The notes: generated by a model not told the origin, from the sequence alone. Positions 7,281-14,726 are shown, counted from the first letter of the stretch. The stretch is DNA of 64,000 bases from Oceanospirillum maris DSM 6286 (GCF_000422865.1 NZ_AUGW01000007.1:62001-126000); one strand, 5' to 3'. Made by a program: numbers and translations.

Positions 7281-7593
7281 GTTTGTTATTTTTAGCGTGG
7301 TGGGTACTGCAGTTGGGTTGGTAATTGGTTTGTCTTTTTTGGATTTGTTCAGAGTGGGGGGAAGTGGGGGCGATATGGTTAGCGGATTTGATTTTTGGTT
7401 GGGTAATTTTTTTCAGTATAAGCGCAGAGCTAAGGGATTAAGGCAGGCTGAGGTTGCAAGGCGTTTGGGTGTGTCAGGGGCGCAGCTAAGCAGATTTGAG
7501 AATGGGGAATCGCGTATGTCGGCTTTTCAGCTGTTCAAGCTGGCTGAGGTGTTGGACGTTGAGATTTCAGAAATTGAGATTAAGGGTTTATAG
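7273..7593 (+). CDS. Membrane-anchored XRE-type HTH protein
   Basis: A 106-residue protein. Residues 4-26 form a hydrophobic helix (VIFSVVGTAVGLVIGLSFLDLF), and residues 50-100 are an XRE helix-turn-helix (QAEVARRLGVSGAQLSRFENGESRMS). AGGAG lies 9 bases before this ATG, which supports the membrane-anchored form. An internal ATG at 7375 after a G-rich run could give a soluble HTH protein. It overlaps the replication gene by 8 bases. Role unknown; it could sense the membrane or regulate a switch to late expression. Confidence 0.75.
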   Translation: MSEFVIFSVVGTAVGLVIGLSFLDLFRVGGSGGDMVSGFDFWLGNFFQYKRRAKGLRQAEVARRLGVSGAQLSRFENGESRMSAFQLFKLAEVLDVEISEIEIKGL

Positions 7594-7845
7594 ATGGGGG
7601 TTGGTATGGGTAAGAAGTCAGTTTATGAGCTGTATGAGGAAATTAACAGCTGTTATCAGGAGTTGAAGGAATGGGCTGAGCAGCCGGTTAACGCTGAACA
7701 GATCGAATTTGTTGAGCGTGAACAGATGCATGAGGCGCTAGAGCTCTATCCGGCAAAAATCATGGGCTTGGGTGGCGCGTTGGTGGAAATGGAGCAGAGG
7801 GTTAAACAGTGGAAGCAGCAAAACACATCATCAGCGAAGCACTGA
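7594..7845 (+). CDS. Small hypothetical early protein
   Basis: An 83-residue, mostly helical, charged protein (YELYEEINSCYQELKEWAEQ). It starts directly after the upstream stop with AAGGG at suitable distance; an alternative ATG is at 7606. No family recognised. Its 3' end overlaps the next GTG-started membrane gene. Confidence 0.55.
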   Translation: MGVGMGKKSVYELYEEINSCYQELKEWAEQPVNAEQIEFVEREQMHEALELYPAKIMGLGGALVEMEQRVKQWKQQNTSSAKH

Positions 7846-8087
7846 GCGTTTTTACTCAGTTCGGGTTTTTTATTCTGAGCGTTTTTGCCGGGCTAAAAAT
7901 TCAGGGGCATGAACTGGCCTTGGTTCTTGGTTTGGCAGTGGCCGCTTTAATTATTGCGTATAACGACTATAAGGAGAAGAAACACCGTGAACAATCAACA
8001 GATGACGCAAGCAGTGGAACGTATGGCAGTGCTGAAGGAGAAAGTGAAAGTCACGCCGACGCTATTAGTAAAACCGTTGATTTCTGA
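7809..8087 (+). CDS. Small membrane protein, GTG start
   Basis: A 92-residue protein with two hydrophobic segments (about 14-30 FTQFGFFILSVFAGLKI and 35-50 LALVLGLAVAALIIAY) followed by a polar tail. Start is GTG inside the end of the previous gene. The tail overlaps the next gene by about 100 bases in another frame, so one of the two may be shorter than shown. Two helices and location would suit a phage membrane or holin-like protein, but this is inference. Confidence 0.5.
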   Translation: MEAAKHIISEALSVFTQFGFFILSVFAGLKIQGHELALVLGLAVAALIIAYNDYKEKKHREQSTDDASSGTYGSAEGESESHADAISKTVDF

Positions 8088-8154
8088 GCTAGCAGAACTG
8101 CAGCTACGGGTAACAACTGAATTAGTGAAACGGGAGATTGAGCGCAATGGCTGA
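7987..8154 (+). CDS. Small hypothetical protein, GTG start
   Basis: A 55-residue, mainly helical protein (MNNQQMTQAVERMAVLKEKV...). GTG start with AAGGAGAAG eight bases upstream, the best ribosome site in this stretch. It ends within the next gene's start region. Overlap with the preceding membrane gene is in a different frame. No family recognised. Confidence 0.5.
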   Translation: MNNQQMTQAVERMAVLKEKVKVTPTLLVKPLISELAELQLRVTTELVKREIERNG

Positions 8155-8569
8155 AACGGTAAGTGAAATCGTCTGTGAATGTGGCCGTCGGGCTTACATT
8201 CAAAAGACCAGCAGAAAGGGCGATTATCTGCAAAAACGTTGTGGTACCAGTCGCAATGATGGATGCGGTTTAAACCAGCAAACAGGGGATTGGGTTCAAT
8301 CATATTGGCGTAAAAATATGGTTCCCGTGGGGTCGCTGGTTGCTGGGGTGGATTATCAAGCGCATCCCCGTGACCTTGAAGCAGAGCAGCAAGCGCAGGT
8401 GTCAGATCCAGAAAAAAAAGAACAGGTTACAGACCCAGAACCTGAGCAGAACCGCGAACTTGTGGAAGAGGGCAGCGGTTCAGGTCTGGGTCTGGGGTCT
8501 GTGGTTGTAGGTTTGTTTGTCGTTGGTTTGAGCGTTTTGGGTATCCGTTCAACGGTTAATTGGGGGTAA
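8147..8569 (+). CDS. Zinc-ribbon protein with C-terminal membrane helix
   Basis: A 140-residue protein. The N-terminal part has cysteines CECG...RCGTSRNDGCG (about residues 10-41), typical of a small zinc ribbon. The middle is acidic, and the last 25 residues are a membrane helix (VVVGLFVVGLSVLGIRS). The start MAETVSEI overlaps the previous stop. Its 3' end is the source of a 156-bp tandem duplication that created the next small gene. Confidence 0.65.
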   Translation: MAETVSEIVCECGRRAYIQKTSRKGDYLQKRCGTSRNDGCGLNQQTGDWVQSYWRKNMVPVGSLVAGVDYQAHPRDLEAEQQAQVSDPEKKEQVTDPEPEQNRELVEEGSGSGLGLGSVVVGLFVVGLSVLGIRSTVNWG

Positions 8570-8796
8570 AAAATGTCCGGTAATAATGAAGATCTGCTAG
8601 AGCATGAAGGTTTAGAGGGTCAAACAGACCAAGAGTTCACCCTAGGTCTGGGGTCTGTGGTTGTAGTTTTGTTTGTCGTTGGTTTGAGCGTTTTGGGTAT
8701 CCGTTCAACGGTTAATTGGTGGTAAAAAATGTCCGGTAATAATGAGGATCTGCTAGAGCATGAAGATTTAGAGGGTCAAACAGACCAAGAGTTCAC
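8489..8796 (+). repeat. 156-bp imperfect tandem duplication
   Basis: Copy 1 starts at 8489 and copy 2 at 8645 (GGTCTGGGGTCTGTGG in both), period exactly 156 bp, a multiple of three. The unit joins the 3' end of the zinc-ribbon membrane gene with the 5' end of the gene at 8729. Only a few substitutions separate the copies, for example GTAGGTTTG versus GTAGTTTTG. Confidence 0.93.
8573..8725 (+). CDS. Chimeric 50-residue membrane protein born by duplication
   Basis: The N-terminal 23 residues copy the start of the downstream protein (MSGNNEDLLEHE, then TDQEFT). The next 27 copy the C-terminal membrane helix of the upstream protein (LGLGSVVVVLFVVGLSVLG). The frame is open from ATG to TAA with the same ribosome region as the gene at 8729. 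Whether it is functional is unknown; it could be an accident of the duplication. Confidence 0.55.
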   Translation: MSGNNEDLLEHEGLEGQTDQEFTLGLGSVVVVLFVVGLSVLGIRSTVNWW

Positions 8797-9226
8797 TTTG
8801 GACGATATGATGGGGGAATTGGATCAGCCGACCCCTGAGCAAATCAGCGCACAAAGTAAGGCCGAGAAAGAGCAGTCAGAGCTAAAAGAGCAACAGGCGC
8901 AGGTTTTTGCAGATCAGATTAATGGCACTTTTTGGTGGGTTATGGGGACTGGCCCCATGTTCCCGAATGCTGTTGAGCTAATTGATGACGATAAAAAACA
9001 GGCTGGGGTTGAGGCTCTGTTGCCGCTGGCCAGAAAAACAGGCGGTCAAATGCCTCCTTGGTTGGTGCAAATGTTAGAGAAATACGACTGGGCCATTGCT
9101 GCCGGTATGTATTTTGTACCTACGGTTCGTGAGTTGGCAGTTTTAGAGCGTAAAGCTATTGAAGCTGCCGCTGCTGCTAATGATGATTCGGTTGATGAGG
9201 GGGGTACCGGAACCGATGGCGATTAA
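8729..9226 (+). CDS. Hypothetical phage protein preceding the packaging ATPase
   Basis: A 165-residue protein with acidic N-terminus (EDLLEHEDLEGQTDQEFTLDD), a Gln/Glu/Lys-rich helix (about 38-60), and a more hydrophobic C-terminal half with FWWVMGTGPMFPNAV and WAIAAGMYFVPTVREL. No family recognised. It overlaps the ATPase start by 11 bases, which suggests coupled production. Confidence 0.65.
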   Translation: MSGNNEDLLEHEDLEGQTDQEFTLDDMMGELDQPTPEQISAQSKAEKEQSELKEQQAQVFADQINGTFWWVMGTGPMFPNAVELIDDDKKQAGVEALLPLARKTGGQMPPWLVQMLEKYDWAIAAGMYFVPTVRELAVLERKAIEAAAAANDDSVDEGGTGTDGD

Positions 9227-9890
9227 CGAAGACACCAGTCTATCAAATCGTCATACCTGCGTTACCGCCGCCACGGGTGGCGGTAAATCTCAGTGTATGT
9301 ACGATATTATTCCCGCAAATGGGGTACGGGCGGTTTTTTGGGATGTGGACAAAGACCATGACTGTCTGAGGTTTACCGATAAGAGGAGATTTTTGAAGGC
9401 GCTGAACAGCGCCAATAAAAGTGGCAAACCGTTCAGGGTCGGGTGGAGTGGTGACGATGATCAGGAGACATTTCTCTGGTGGTGTTCTGCTGTTTGGGCT
9501 GTATTGGATGGTCGAAAAGACACGTACGTTGTAGTTGAAGAGGCCGCTGACTTGGAGTTGGGCGCGGGTAAAGCACCGCTGCAGTTTGGTCGGATCATAC
9601 GACGTGGCCGAAAATACGGAGCTATTCTGGTGACTTGCACACAGCGTTGCCAAGAGATTCCGAAGCAGCTTTTAACCCAAAGCGCGATTGTGTTTGTAGG
9701 CCTGCAGGCACAGCACGACGCTAAATATCTAGCAAAAATGTTCCCCATAGACCCAGAGACACTACCACGGACGGAGCCATTGCAATTTTACCGGATCGAA
9801 AAAGGGGGGGGTTCCAAGGTCAAAGTGACCTACAAGCACCGCAACAAATCAGGCCAGCGTGGCCGCAGAACCCGCAAAAAAGTGGCCTGA
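9216..9890 (+). CDS. DNA-packaging ATPase (FtsK/HerA-like, PM2 P9 type)
   Basis: A 224-residue NTPase expected to drive DNA into the preformed capsid. Walker A is ATGGGKS (residues 19-25). Walker B is YVVVEEAAD near residue 103. A later strand, AILVTCTQRCQEIPK, fits the sensor/arginine region of the HerA/FtsK class used by membrane-containing phages. The tail is very basic (KSGQRGRRTRKK). The start at 9216 follows a GAGGGGGG run. It sits upstream of the capsid gene, as in PM2-like genomes. Confidence 0.85.
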   Translation: MAINEDTSLSNRHTCVTAATGGGKSQCMYDIIPANGVRAVFWDVDKDHDCLRFTDKRRFLKALNSANKSGKPFRVGWSGDDDQETFLWWCSAVWAVLDGRKDTYVVVEEAADLELGAGKAPLQFGRIIRRGRKYGAILVTCTQRCQEIPKQLLTQSAIVFVGLQAQHDAKYLAKMFPIDPETLPRTEPLQFYRIEKGGGSKVKVTYKHRNKSGQRGRRTRKKVA

Positions 9891-9904
9891 AAACCACTAA
9901 ATTT

Positions 9905-9935
9905 GACCTATAGGTTTAAATCTAACCTATAGGTC
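9905..9935. promoter_or_regulatory. Perfect 12-bp inverted repeat before the late operon
   Basis: GACCTATAGGTT (9905-9916) and AACCTATAGGTC (9924-9935) are separated by 7 bases, and each arm also contains the palindrome CCTATAGG. A TTGACC (9957-9962) lies 21 bases downstream without a good -10. This suggests an activator or repressor site for late transcription. There is no T run, so it is not a standard terminator. Confidence 0.65.
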
Positions 9936-10013
9936 GCCCCCTCTTTACAGCCAACCTTGACCACCACTTACGCTTTCTCCTGTCTGCTTAATCAATCGCA
10001 ACGGGTAAAAATA

Positions 10014-10169
10014 ATGGGTGAAGATTTAAAACAAACGGTCAAAAACAACATTGACGTGAAATTAGTCGTTACAGGTGTTGTGACTATGGCCGCCTTCGGT
10101 GTGTGTATTTATGCACTGAAAAAACTGGGTGCTGGAAAAGCTGCTGCAGTTCTGAAAGGGGGCAAATAA
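10014..10169 (+). CDS. Small virion-type membrane protein
   Basis: A 51-residue protein with basic ends and one membrane helix (LVVTGVVTMAAFGVCIYAL, about residues 17-35). It is the first gene of the late operon, ending 1 base before the capsid start. Size and position resemble the small membrane-associated virion proteins of PM2-like phages; a specific match is not claimed. Confidence 0.65.
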   Translation: MGEDLKQTVKNNIDVKLVVTGVVTMAAFGVCIYALKKLGAGKAAAVLKGGK

Positions 10170-10170
10170 T

Positions 10171-11040
10171 ATGTCTCGTACGATTACTGATCAAATGCAA
10201 ACACCGGACGGTGCTCTGGCATCTGGTAGCACGCTACAGCTGACAATGCCGAACGGCGTTGTATATGAGTCGCTGTTGTTGGATACAAATATTCCATATG
10301 CTCAATTGAAAAAAATCAGCGTGTTAAACGGCTCTGATGATTTTCGCGTTACATCGGGCACTGAAATTGTAGATGTGTTTGAAAAACATCGTGGCCGCAA
10401 TTTGACCTCGTTTATTCCAGTTCGTTTTTCTGATCCTGATGCGATGACTATCGAAGGCCAGGATGCAACGGCGCTGGTGTGTGAGCACGGCGAGAGCTGG
10501 CTCCTGAAATTAGAGATCGGCACGTTGTCAGATACCCCGCCCGAAGGTGGCTACTATCTGCGCGTTTGGTCTGAAACCAGTCCGATTTCACGCGCAATGC
10601 CGAACGGTCAGGGCGGAATTCAGATGGTACGCCGTGGCCGTGTGATGGAGCGACGACTTGACCGTAAGGTTTTGACTGCGGGTGTCGATGGTGAAAACAC
10701 GTTCGACAAACTGATCAAAGGCCCCGGTATCAATATTCGGACAATCTACATGAAAGGCCCCGGCGCTATTGATCAAGTGACGTTTGAAGGCAAACGCGAT
10801 GGTCAGATCGTCCACCGATGGAAGCTCACTAGCGCGCTGAACTCGTATTTGCAAAAGGTTCGTGGGCAAAAATTGGGTATCTCTGACGTGTCCGGTTATT
10901 TCATTATTGACCCAATCGCAACCGGATTTTCACTCGCTGATATGGATTCGACGCTATACGACGAGCTGATTCTAAAAATCGACTCTGCAGCGTCTGGTTC
11001 TATTGAGATCATCACCGATTACGTCAAAAAGATGGTGTAG
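10171..11040 (+). CDS. Major capsid protein, double jelly-roll, PM2 P2-like
   Basis: A 289-residue beta-rich protein with no signal or membrane segment. The N-terminal pattern LQLTMPNGVVYESLLLD...QLKKISV and the C-terminal ILKIDSAASGSIEIITDYV parallel what I recall of PM2 P2 (YEVIDLR...QIKNVRV and LKIDSTMDEQAEIIVEYM). P2 is about 269 residues. The double-jelly-roll fold follows from that match and from context (packaging ATPase, membrane proteins) and would need structure prediction to confirm. Confidence 0.85.
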   Translation: MSRTITDQMQTPDGALASGSTLQLTMPNGVVYESLLLDTNIPYAQLKKISVLNGSDDFRVTSGTEIVDVFEKHRGRNLTSFIPVRFSDPDAMTIEGQDATALVCEHGESWLLKLEIGTLSDTPPEGGYYLRVWSETSPISRAMPNGQGGIQMVRRGRVMERRLDRKVLTAGVDGENTFDKLIKGPGINIRTIYMKGPGAIDQVTFEGKRDGQIVHRWKLTSALNSYLQKVRGQKLGISDVSGYFIIDPIATGFSLADMDSTLYDELILKIDSAASGSIEIITDYVKKMV

Positions 11041-11043
11041 GTC

Positions 11044-11331
11044 ATGAGTTTCTTTGACTCAATTGGGGATGCGCTGGGGGGTGTGTCAGAAAAATGGTTG
11101 GAGCATGGTCTCGAGCAGATCAGTCCGCCGCAGCATAATCCGACACCTGAGGCTACAGCATCTGTTAGTGATCAGATCGCGGTTCCCACGGCTGCTGTTG
11201 AGCAGCCGCAGGGGACTGCGCAGACGCAAGGGGCTGCGCAGGCGCAACCGCAGCAATACATGGTGCCAGCGCTAATTGGCGGCGGGTTTATCTTGCTTGT
11301 TCTAATCGCTGCAGTAGGGGGTCGTAAATGA
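11044..11331 (+). CDS. Virion-type membrane protein, Gln/Ala-rich
   Basis: A 95-residue protein: amphipathic N-terminus (MSFFDSIGDALGGVSEKWLEHG), a Gln/Pro/Ala linker, and a C-terminal membrane helix (VPALIGGGFILLVLIAAVGG). It starts 3 bases after the capsid gene and overlaps the next gene by 4 bases (ATGA). Probably a minor protein of the internal membrane. Confidence 0.65.
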   Translation: MSFFDSIGDALGGVSEKWLEHGLEQISPPQHNPTPEATASVSDQIAVPTAAVEQPQGTAQTQGAAQAQPQQYMVPALIGGGFILLVLIAAVGGRK

Positions 11332-11537
11332 TTAATACGGGTGGAGGTGGATTTAGCGGAAGTAGCGGGGTTGGTGGTGGCGATAGTGCTAGTTTCGGTG
11401 GTATCAGCTTTGGCGCCATCCCTCCAATGCCTACAGGATTTAATCAGGCATCTGGGCCTTGGGGGGTTAGCGTGGGTAATGTGCTTTCTGCTGTAGCTGT
11501 TGTGGGCGTTGTTTATCTGATTTTTCGGGGGCGATAG
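11328..11537 (+). CDS. Glycine-rich small membrane protein
   Basis: A 69-residue protein with a Gly/Ser-rich first half and one C-terminal membrane helix (VLSAVAVVGVVYLIF) ending in RGR. Overlaps the previous gene by 4 bases. Family not recognised; a virion membrane protein by context. Confidence 0.6.
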   Translation: MINTGGGGFSGSSGVGGGDSASFGGISFGAIPPMPTGFNQASGPWGVSVGNVLSAVAVVGVVYLIFRGR

Positions 11538-11540
11538 TTA

Positions 11541-12272
11541 ATGGCTTTTGACAGTAAAAAAACCACAAACAACTATGACCAGAGTGCGGCAGCGCAGGTT
11601 TCGGGGGCGAATAATAATAGTATTAATGCCGGTGCTGATTCGCGGATCTATATGACCGATGGCGGTGCAACAGCTAATGCTGTTGCTCTGGCTGCAAAGG
11701 CTAACAGCAATAATACGGCTCTTGCTGCTCAGGCGAATAATAACGCCGTGGCACTGGCTGCGAAAACGCAGGACGCTGCTTTAAATCTGGCCGGTGGCTA
11801 TGCTGGTTTTGTCGAGCGAGCAGGAAAATACGCAATCGATACAGCGGCAGCGTCAGCTACTCGAGCTGCCGAGTTATCAGCAGCAGCGGCGGCTAGTGCG
11901 GCGGCACAATCTCAGGCGTCAACAAAATATGCATTTGATAAATCGTTAGGTTTTTTGGAGTCAAGTGCAGAGCGTGCAAGTGCTGATGTGCGCGCGGCTA
12001 ATGAGGCGGCGCTGCAGTCGAGCTATCGAGCAATTAACAGCGTAGAAGGTGCGAGTAACAAAGCACTTGAAACCGTGTCCGGATCAGCTGCTCAGTCGGT
12101 TTCATCAGCTCAAAAAACATTCAGCGAAACATCTAAGGCGCTGCAGTCAACGCTGACCAACGTGCTCACGTCCGGCCAGTCTGAGATGCAGTCAGCAAAC
12201 AGCAAAACCGCCTTGATATTCGGTGGGTTGGCGGTTGGTGCTGTTGTACTGGTAGCGGTGGTGATGCGATGA
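11541..12272 (+). CDS. Alanine-rich helical protein with C-terminal membrane anchor
   Basis: A 243-residue protein. Long Ala/Ser/Asn/Gln-rich helices (about 40-215, with repeats such as NAVALAAKA and NTALAAQAN) end in one membrane helix (ALIFGGLAVGAVVLVAVV). This layout suits a rod- or tube-forming membrane protein used for DNA delivery in tail-less phages, but that is inferred from shape and location. The next gene overlaps it by 4 bases. Confidence 0.65.
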   Translation: MAFDSKKTTNNYDQSAAAQVSGANNNSINAGADSRIYMTDGGATANAVALAAKANSNNTALAAQANNNAVALAAKTQDAALNLAGGYAGFVERAGKYAIDTAAASATRAAELSAAAAASAAAQSQASTKYAFDKSLGFLESSAERASADVRAANEAALQSSYRAINSVEGASNKALETVSGSAAQSVSSAQKTFSETSKALQSTLTNVLTSGQSEMQSANSKTALIFGGLAVGAVVLVAVVMR

Positions 12273-13012
12273 AAATTAATATTTTTAGCAGTCATAAAAC
12301 CCCGGTTCCTGCCTCCGGTGAGTATATTTTTATTCGCAATGCCACAGGTGATGTTGATGTTACGTTCCGGCTCCCGGGTCGTGAACAGACGGTAACAATG
12401 GGTCAGGGCGAAACGCTGCATATCGCGTTCGAGTCGTTGGAGTTCCAGGCGCGCGGCGCAGATCAGGAAATTGACGTGCGCATGGGATTTGGTCGTTATA
12501 CGCCCCCTATGTCTGCAATTACATCTAGCATTATTGAGCAGATTCAGCGGCCTGTTGACGTGACGGGGTCGAGCGTTGCGGTTAGCAGTACAGTAGACGT
12601 TACCGGCTCTGCTGTCGAAGTTAGCGGCACAGTAGACGTTACCGGCTCTGCTGTCGAAGTTAGTGGCACAGTAGACGTTACCAGCTCAGTCGTCAGTATC
12701 GACAACTTGCCAGCGGTGCAAACTGTCTCTGATCGTGATCAGCAGATTGTTTTTGCGGATCACACTATTACAGCAGGCAGCTACGTTGATATTGCAGCGC
12801 GTCCAGGTCGTCAGGTTATCGGTATCCAGGTCACTGGCACCGATAAAACAACGTGTCGAATCAGCAACCCCTCAGCCGCCACGGCTGCGGGTGTACGGCT
12901 GATTGGGGGCGGGGATTTTGTGGGTTGGCTAGAGCTTCAGACAGCCGCAGCGGTGCGGGTGTGGTCGCCAGATCATGATGTTGATCTATCAGTAATGGAG
13001 GCATTCGCATGA
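12269..13012 (+). CDS. Probable virion vertex/spike protein with beta repeats
   Basis: A 247-residue beta-rich protein. An N-terminal domain (about 1-90) is followed by four 13-residue repeats of the type VDVTGSAVEVSGT (about 96-147), then a C-terminal beta domain. The layout of base, repeat stalk and head fits a vertex or spike protein. It is adjacent to the glycine-rich protein at 13009 (4-base overlap), with which it probably works. Confidence 0.55.
   Translation: MKINIFSSHKTPVPASGEYIFIRNATGDVDVTFRLPGREQTVTMGQGETLHIAFESLEFQARGADQEIDVRMGFGRYTPPMSAITSSIIEQIQRPVDVTGSSVAVSSTVDVTGSAVEVSGTVDVTGSAVEVSGTVDVTSSVVSIDNLPAVQTVSDRDQQIVFADHTITAGSYVDIAARPGRQVIGIQVTGTDKTTCRISNPSAATAAGVRLIGGGDFVGWLELQTAAAVRVWSPDHDVDLSVMEAFA
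12554..12709 (+). repeat. Four 39-bp tandem repeats inside the spike-like gene
   Basis: Units start at 12554, 12593, 12632 and 12671. Units 2 and 3 differ at about one base (AGCGGC versus AGTGGC), and units 1 and 4 are diverged. Period 39 bp keeps the frame and encodes 13-residue repeats. Confidence 0.9.
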
Positions 13013-13797
13013 TGCAAGTAATCAACACCGCCGAATCGGGCGGATTCCATAAGAAAACCGTTTTCACGTCATCTGGTGTGTTCGCGCCGGATAAAAAAAC
13101 CAAAACTATTTTTGTTGAGGTTGTTGGTGCCGGTGGCGGTGGTGCGCTGCGGGTGGGTGGGGCAGGAAGTGCGCCCAGTGGCGGGGCGGGTGGTCAATGC
13201 TTATCGAAATGGATGTCGGTATTAGAACTGCAGAATAGATCAGTGCTGATCGGGGCAGGTGGCTCGTCTCGTGCTGCGTCGTCTTCGGTGCTTTTTTATG
13301 GTTTGGATGGCGGGGATTCGTCATTTAACGGTCTGATTGCGCGTGGCGGTACGGGCGGGTCATCAGATTTTAAATTGATGCCAGTTCAGCGAATTCACGG
13401 TCAACCTGAGCGTATTAAGAGTTGGTCTTTTGGGGGCAGCAGCTGGGTGTTTCCGCTGCTGATGCCAGGTGCAGGCGGAGTTTATGGCTCACTGCAAGAT
13501 GTCTTCACAACTAGAGGGCTGGAGTCGGGGATTAATGGTCTCAGTGTTGCTGCAGGAGGTGGCGCAGCGGCTCGGGGTAGTACGTCGTCAACACTCTATG
13601 TTGTCGCTGGCAGCGGCTCCGGCATTGCAGGGGCAGGCGGCTATGGTGTTTCGGCTTCCGCAGCTGCCATTACAGCAGGGGATGGAGAGTTTCCAGGTGG
13701 AGGCGGGGGCGCTGCATATCAGTTGAGTACCTCGGGATATATGGCGACGTCAGGCCGTGGCGCTAACGGCTGCGTGACGATTTGGGAGTTCAAATAG
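13009..13797 (+). CDS. Glycine-rich receptor-binding/spike-like protein
   Basis: A 262-residue protein with a glycine-rich pattern throughout the last 220 residues (VVGAGGGGALRVGGAGS, GGGGGAAYQL, ending GANGCVTIWEF). The start FHKKTVFTSSGVFAPDKKTKTIFVEVVGAGGGG is like glycine-rich phage tail-fibre/adhesin domains. Most likely host recognition at the virion vertex. Such genes exchange often between phages. There is no direct evidence for the receptor. Confidence 0.65.
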   Translation: MMQVINTAESGGFHKKTVFTSSGVFAPDKKTKTIFVEVVGAGGGGALRVGGAGSAPSGGAGGQCLSKWMSVLELQNRSVLIGAGGSSRAASSSVLFYGLDGGDSSFNGLIARGGTGGSSDFKLMPVQRIHGQPERIKSWSFGGSSWVFPLLMPGAGGVYGSLQDVFTTRGLESGINGLSVAAGGGAAARGSTSSTLYVVAGSGSGIAGAGGYGVSASAAAITAGDGEFPGGGGGAAYQLSTSGYMATSGRGANGCVTIWEFK

Positions 13798-13961
13798 TGA
13801 ATTTTGTCATCGTAAAAAGCGGGGTTGTAATCAATCGCGTGATCTCAGAAACGTCTCTTTTTGAAAACTGGATTCCTTCAGACACAGCGCAGATCGGCTG
13901 GTTGTACGACTCAGAAACCGGTGATTTCACACCGCCACCAGAACCTGAACCAGAACCATGA
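13797..13961 (+). CDS. Small tail-fibre-like accessory protein, GTG start
   Basis: A 54-residue protein with GTG start overlapping the previous stop (TAGTG). The pattern VINRVISE...WIPSDTAQIGWLYDSETGDFTPPPEP resembles the short domain often found next to or at the end of phage fibre proteins. The C-terminus is a PEPEPEP tail. Overlaps the next gene by 4 bases (ATGA). Likely helps or caps the adhesin. Confidence 0.6.
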   Translation: MNFVIVKSGVVINRVISETSLFENWIPSDTAQIGWLYDSETGDFTPPPEPEPEP

Positions 13962-14428
13962 AACCGCTAACGCTGTTTTTAACGGCAGCTGCACTAATTA
14001 CAGGATACAAAATCATGACGCATCAGAGCGTATTTAGCAGCGCGCGGGGCCTGCGTAATAAAAACCCCTTCAACATCAAAAAAACAGGGATCAACTGGCA
14101 GGGTGAAACCGACGGAGGTGATGCCACGTTTGAAACGTTTTCATCCCATGAAATGGGCATCCGTGCCGGTGCGCGTCTGCTGCTCAACTACGAGCAAAAA
14201 CACGGACTGAACACCGTCAGTCAGATCATTAGCCGCTTTGCACCGGGCACAGAAAACAACACCGGGGCATATATCGAGCATGTCTCTGATCAGCTGAACG
14301 TTCATCCGGACGAGCCATTCAGCGTCCGTGGTCGCTTGGTCGATCTGACAAAAGCCATCATCCGCCACGAAAACGGCATTAACCCATTCAGTGATCAGTT
14401 TATCGCTGATTCCGTGGCGCTGGCGTAA
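13958..14428 (+). CDS. Muramidase-like virion protein (GLRNxNPxNI family)
   Basis: A 156-residue protein. The N-terminal hydrophobic segment (LTLFLTAAALITGYKIM) may anchor or export it. The domain begins with ARGLRNKNPFNIKK, then W..E..FETFSSHEMGIRAGARLL and Y....GLNTVSQIISRFAPGTENNT, the standard pattern of phage proteins often called structural protein P5 or lysozyme-like. It probably cuts peptidoglycan during entry or lysis. Catalytic residues are not assigned. Confidence 0.75.
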   Translation: MKPLTLFLTAAALITGYKIMTHQSVFSSARGLRNKNPFNIKKTGINWQGETDGGDATFETFSSHEMGIRAGARLLLNYEQKHGLNTVSQIISRFAPGTENNTGAYIEHVSDQLNVHPDEPFSVRGRLVDLTKAIIRHENGINPFSDQFIADSVALA

Positions 14429-14432
14429 TGCA

Positions 14433-14726
14433 ATGGCACTGTTTACTAACAAGCAGTTTGCCGCCTTGGCCGTGGTTGCTGCTGCTGGTGTCTGGTGGAT
14501 GTATCGCCGTGCAGATCAGGTAGTCACCGCAACGGGTGAGGCGGTGTCAGATTCGGTCTGGTGGTACGGTCATCAGATCGAGCTGGCCGGTGATGCTGTG
14601 GAAAGTATCGGCATGGACGCATTTGATAAAAAACACCGGCACGTCAATAAATTAATGACCGATGCCCAGTATATGCGATGGAAGAACGCGGTTTTGATGG
14701 GGCAGATACAGGAGCCGGATTATTGA
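14433..14726 (+). CDS. Small membrane protein of late operon
   Basis: A 97-residue protein with one N-terminal membrane helix (FAALAVVAAAGVWWMY), then a polar, mostly helical domain. The start MALFTNKQF is chosen because it follows the preceding stop by 4 bases. Family not recognised. The next gene starts on a TTG overlapping this stop (TTGA). Confidence 0.6.
   Translation: MALFTNKQFAALAVVAAAGVWWMYRRADQVVTATGEAVSDSVWWYGHQIELAGDAVESIGMDAFDKKHRHVNKLMTDAQYMRWKNAVLMGQIQEPDY

Noticed and set aside
8489-8796. Direct repeat as an insertion-sequence target duplication
   Set aside because: No transposase or inverted ends nearby; the repeat is a simple tandem duplication across a gene junction.
9905-9935. 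Palindrome read as a rho-independent terminator of the early operon
   Set aside because: Neither strand has a T run after the stem and the arms are AT-rich; an operator is more likely.
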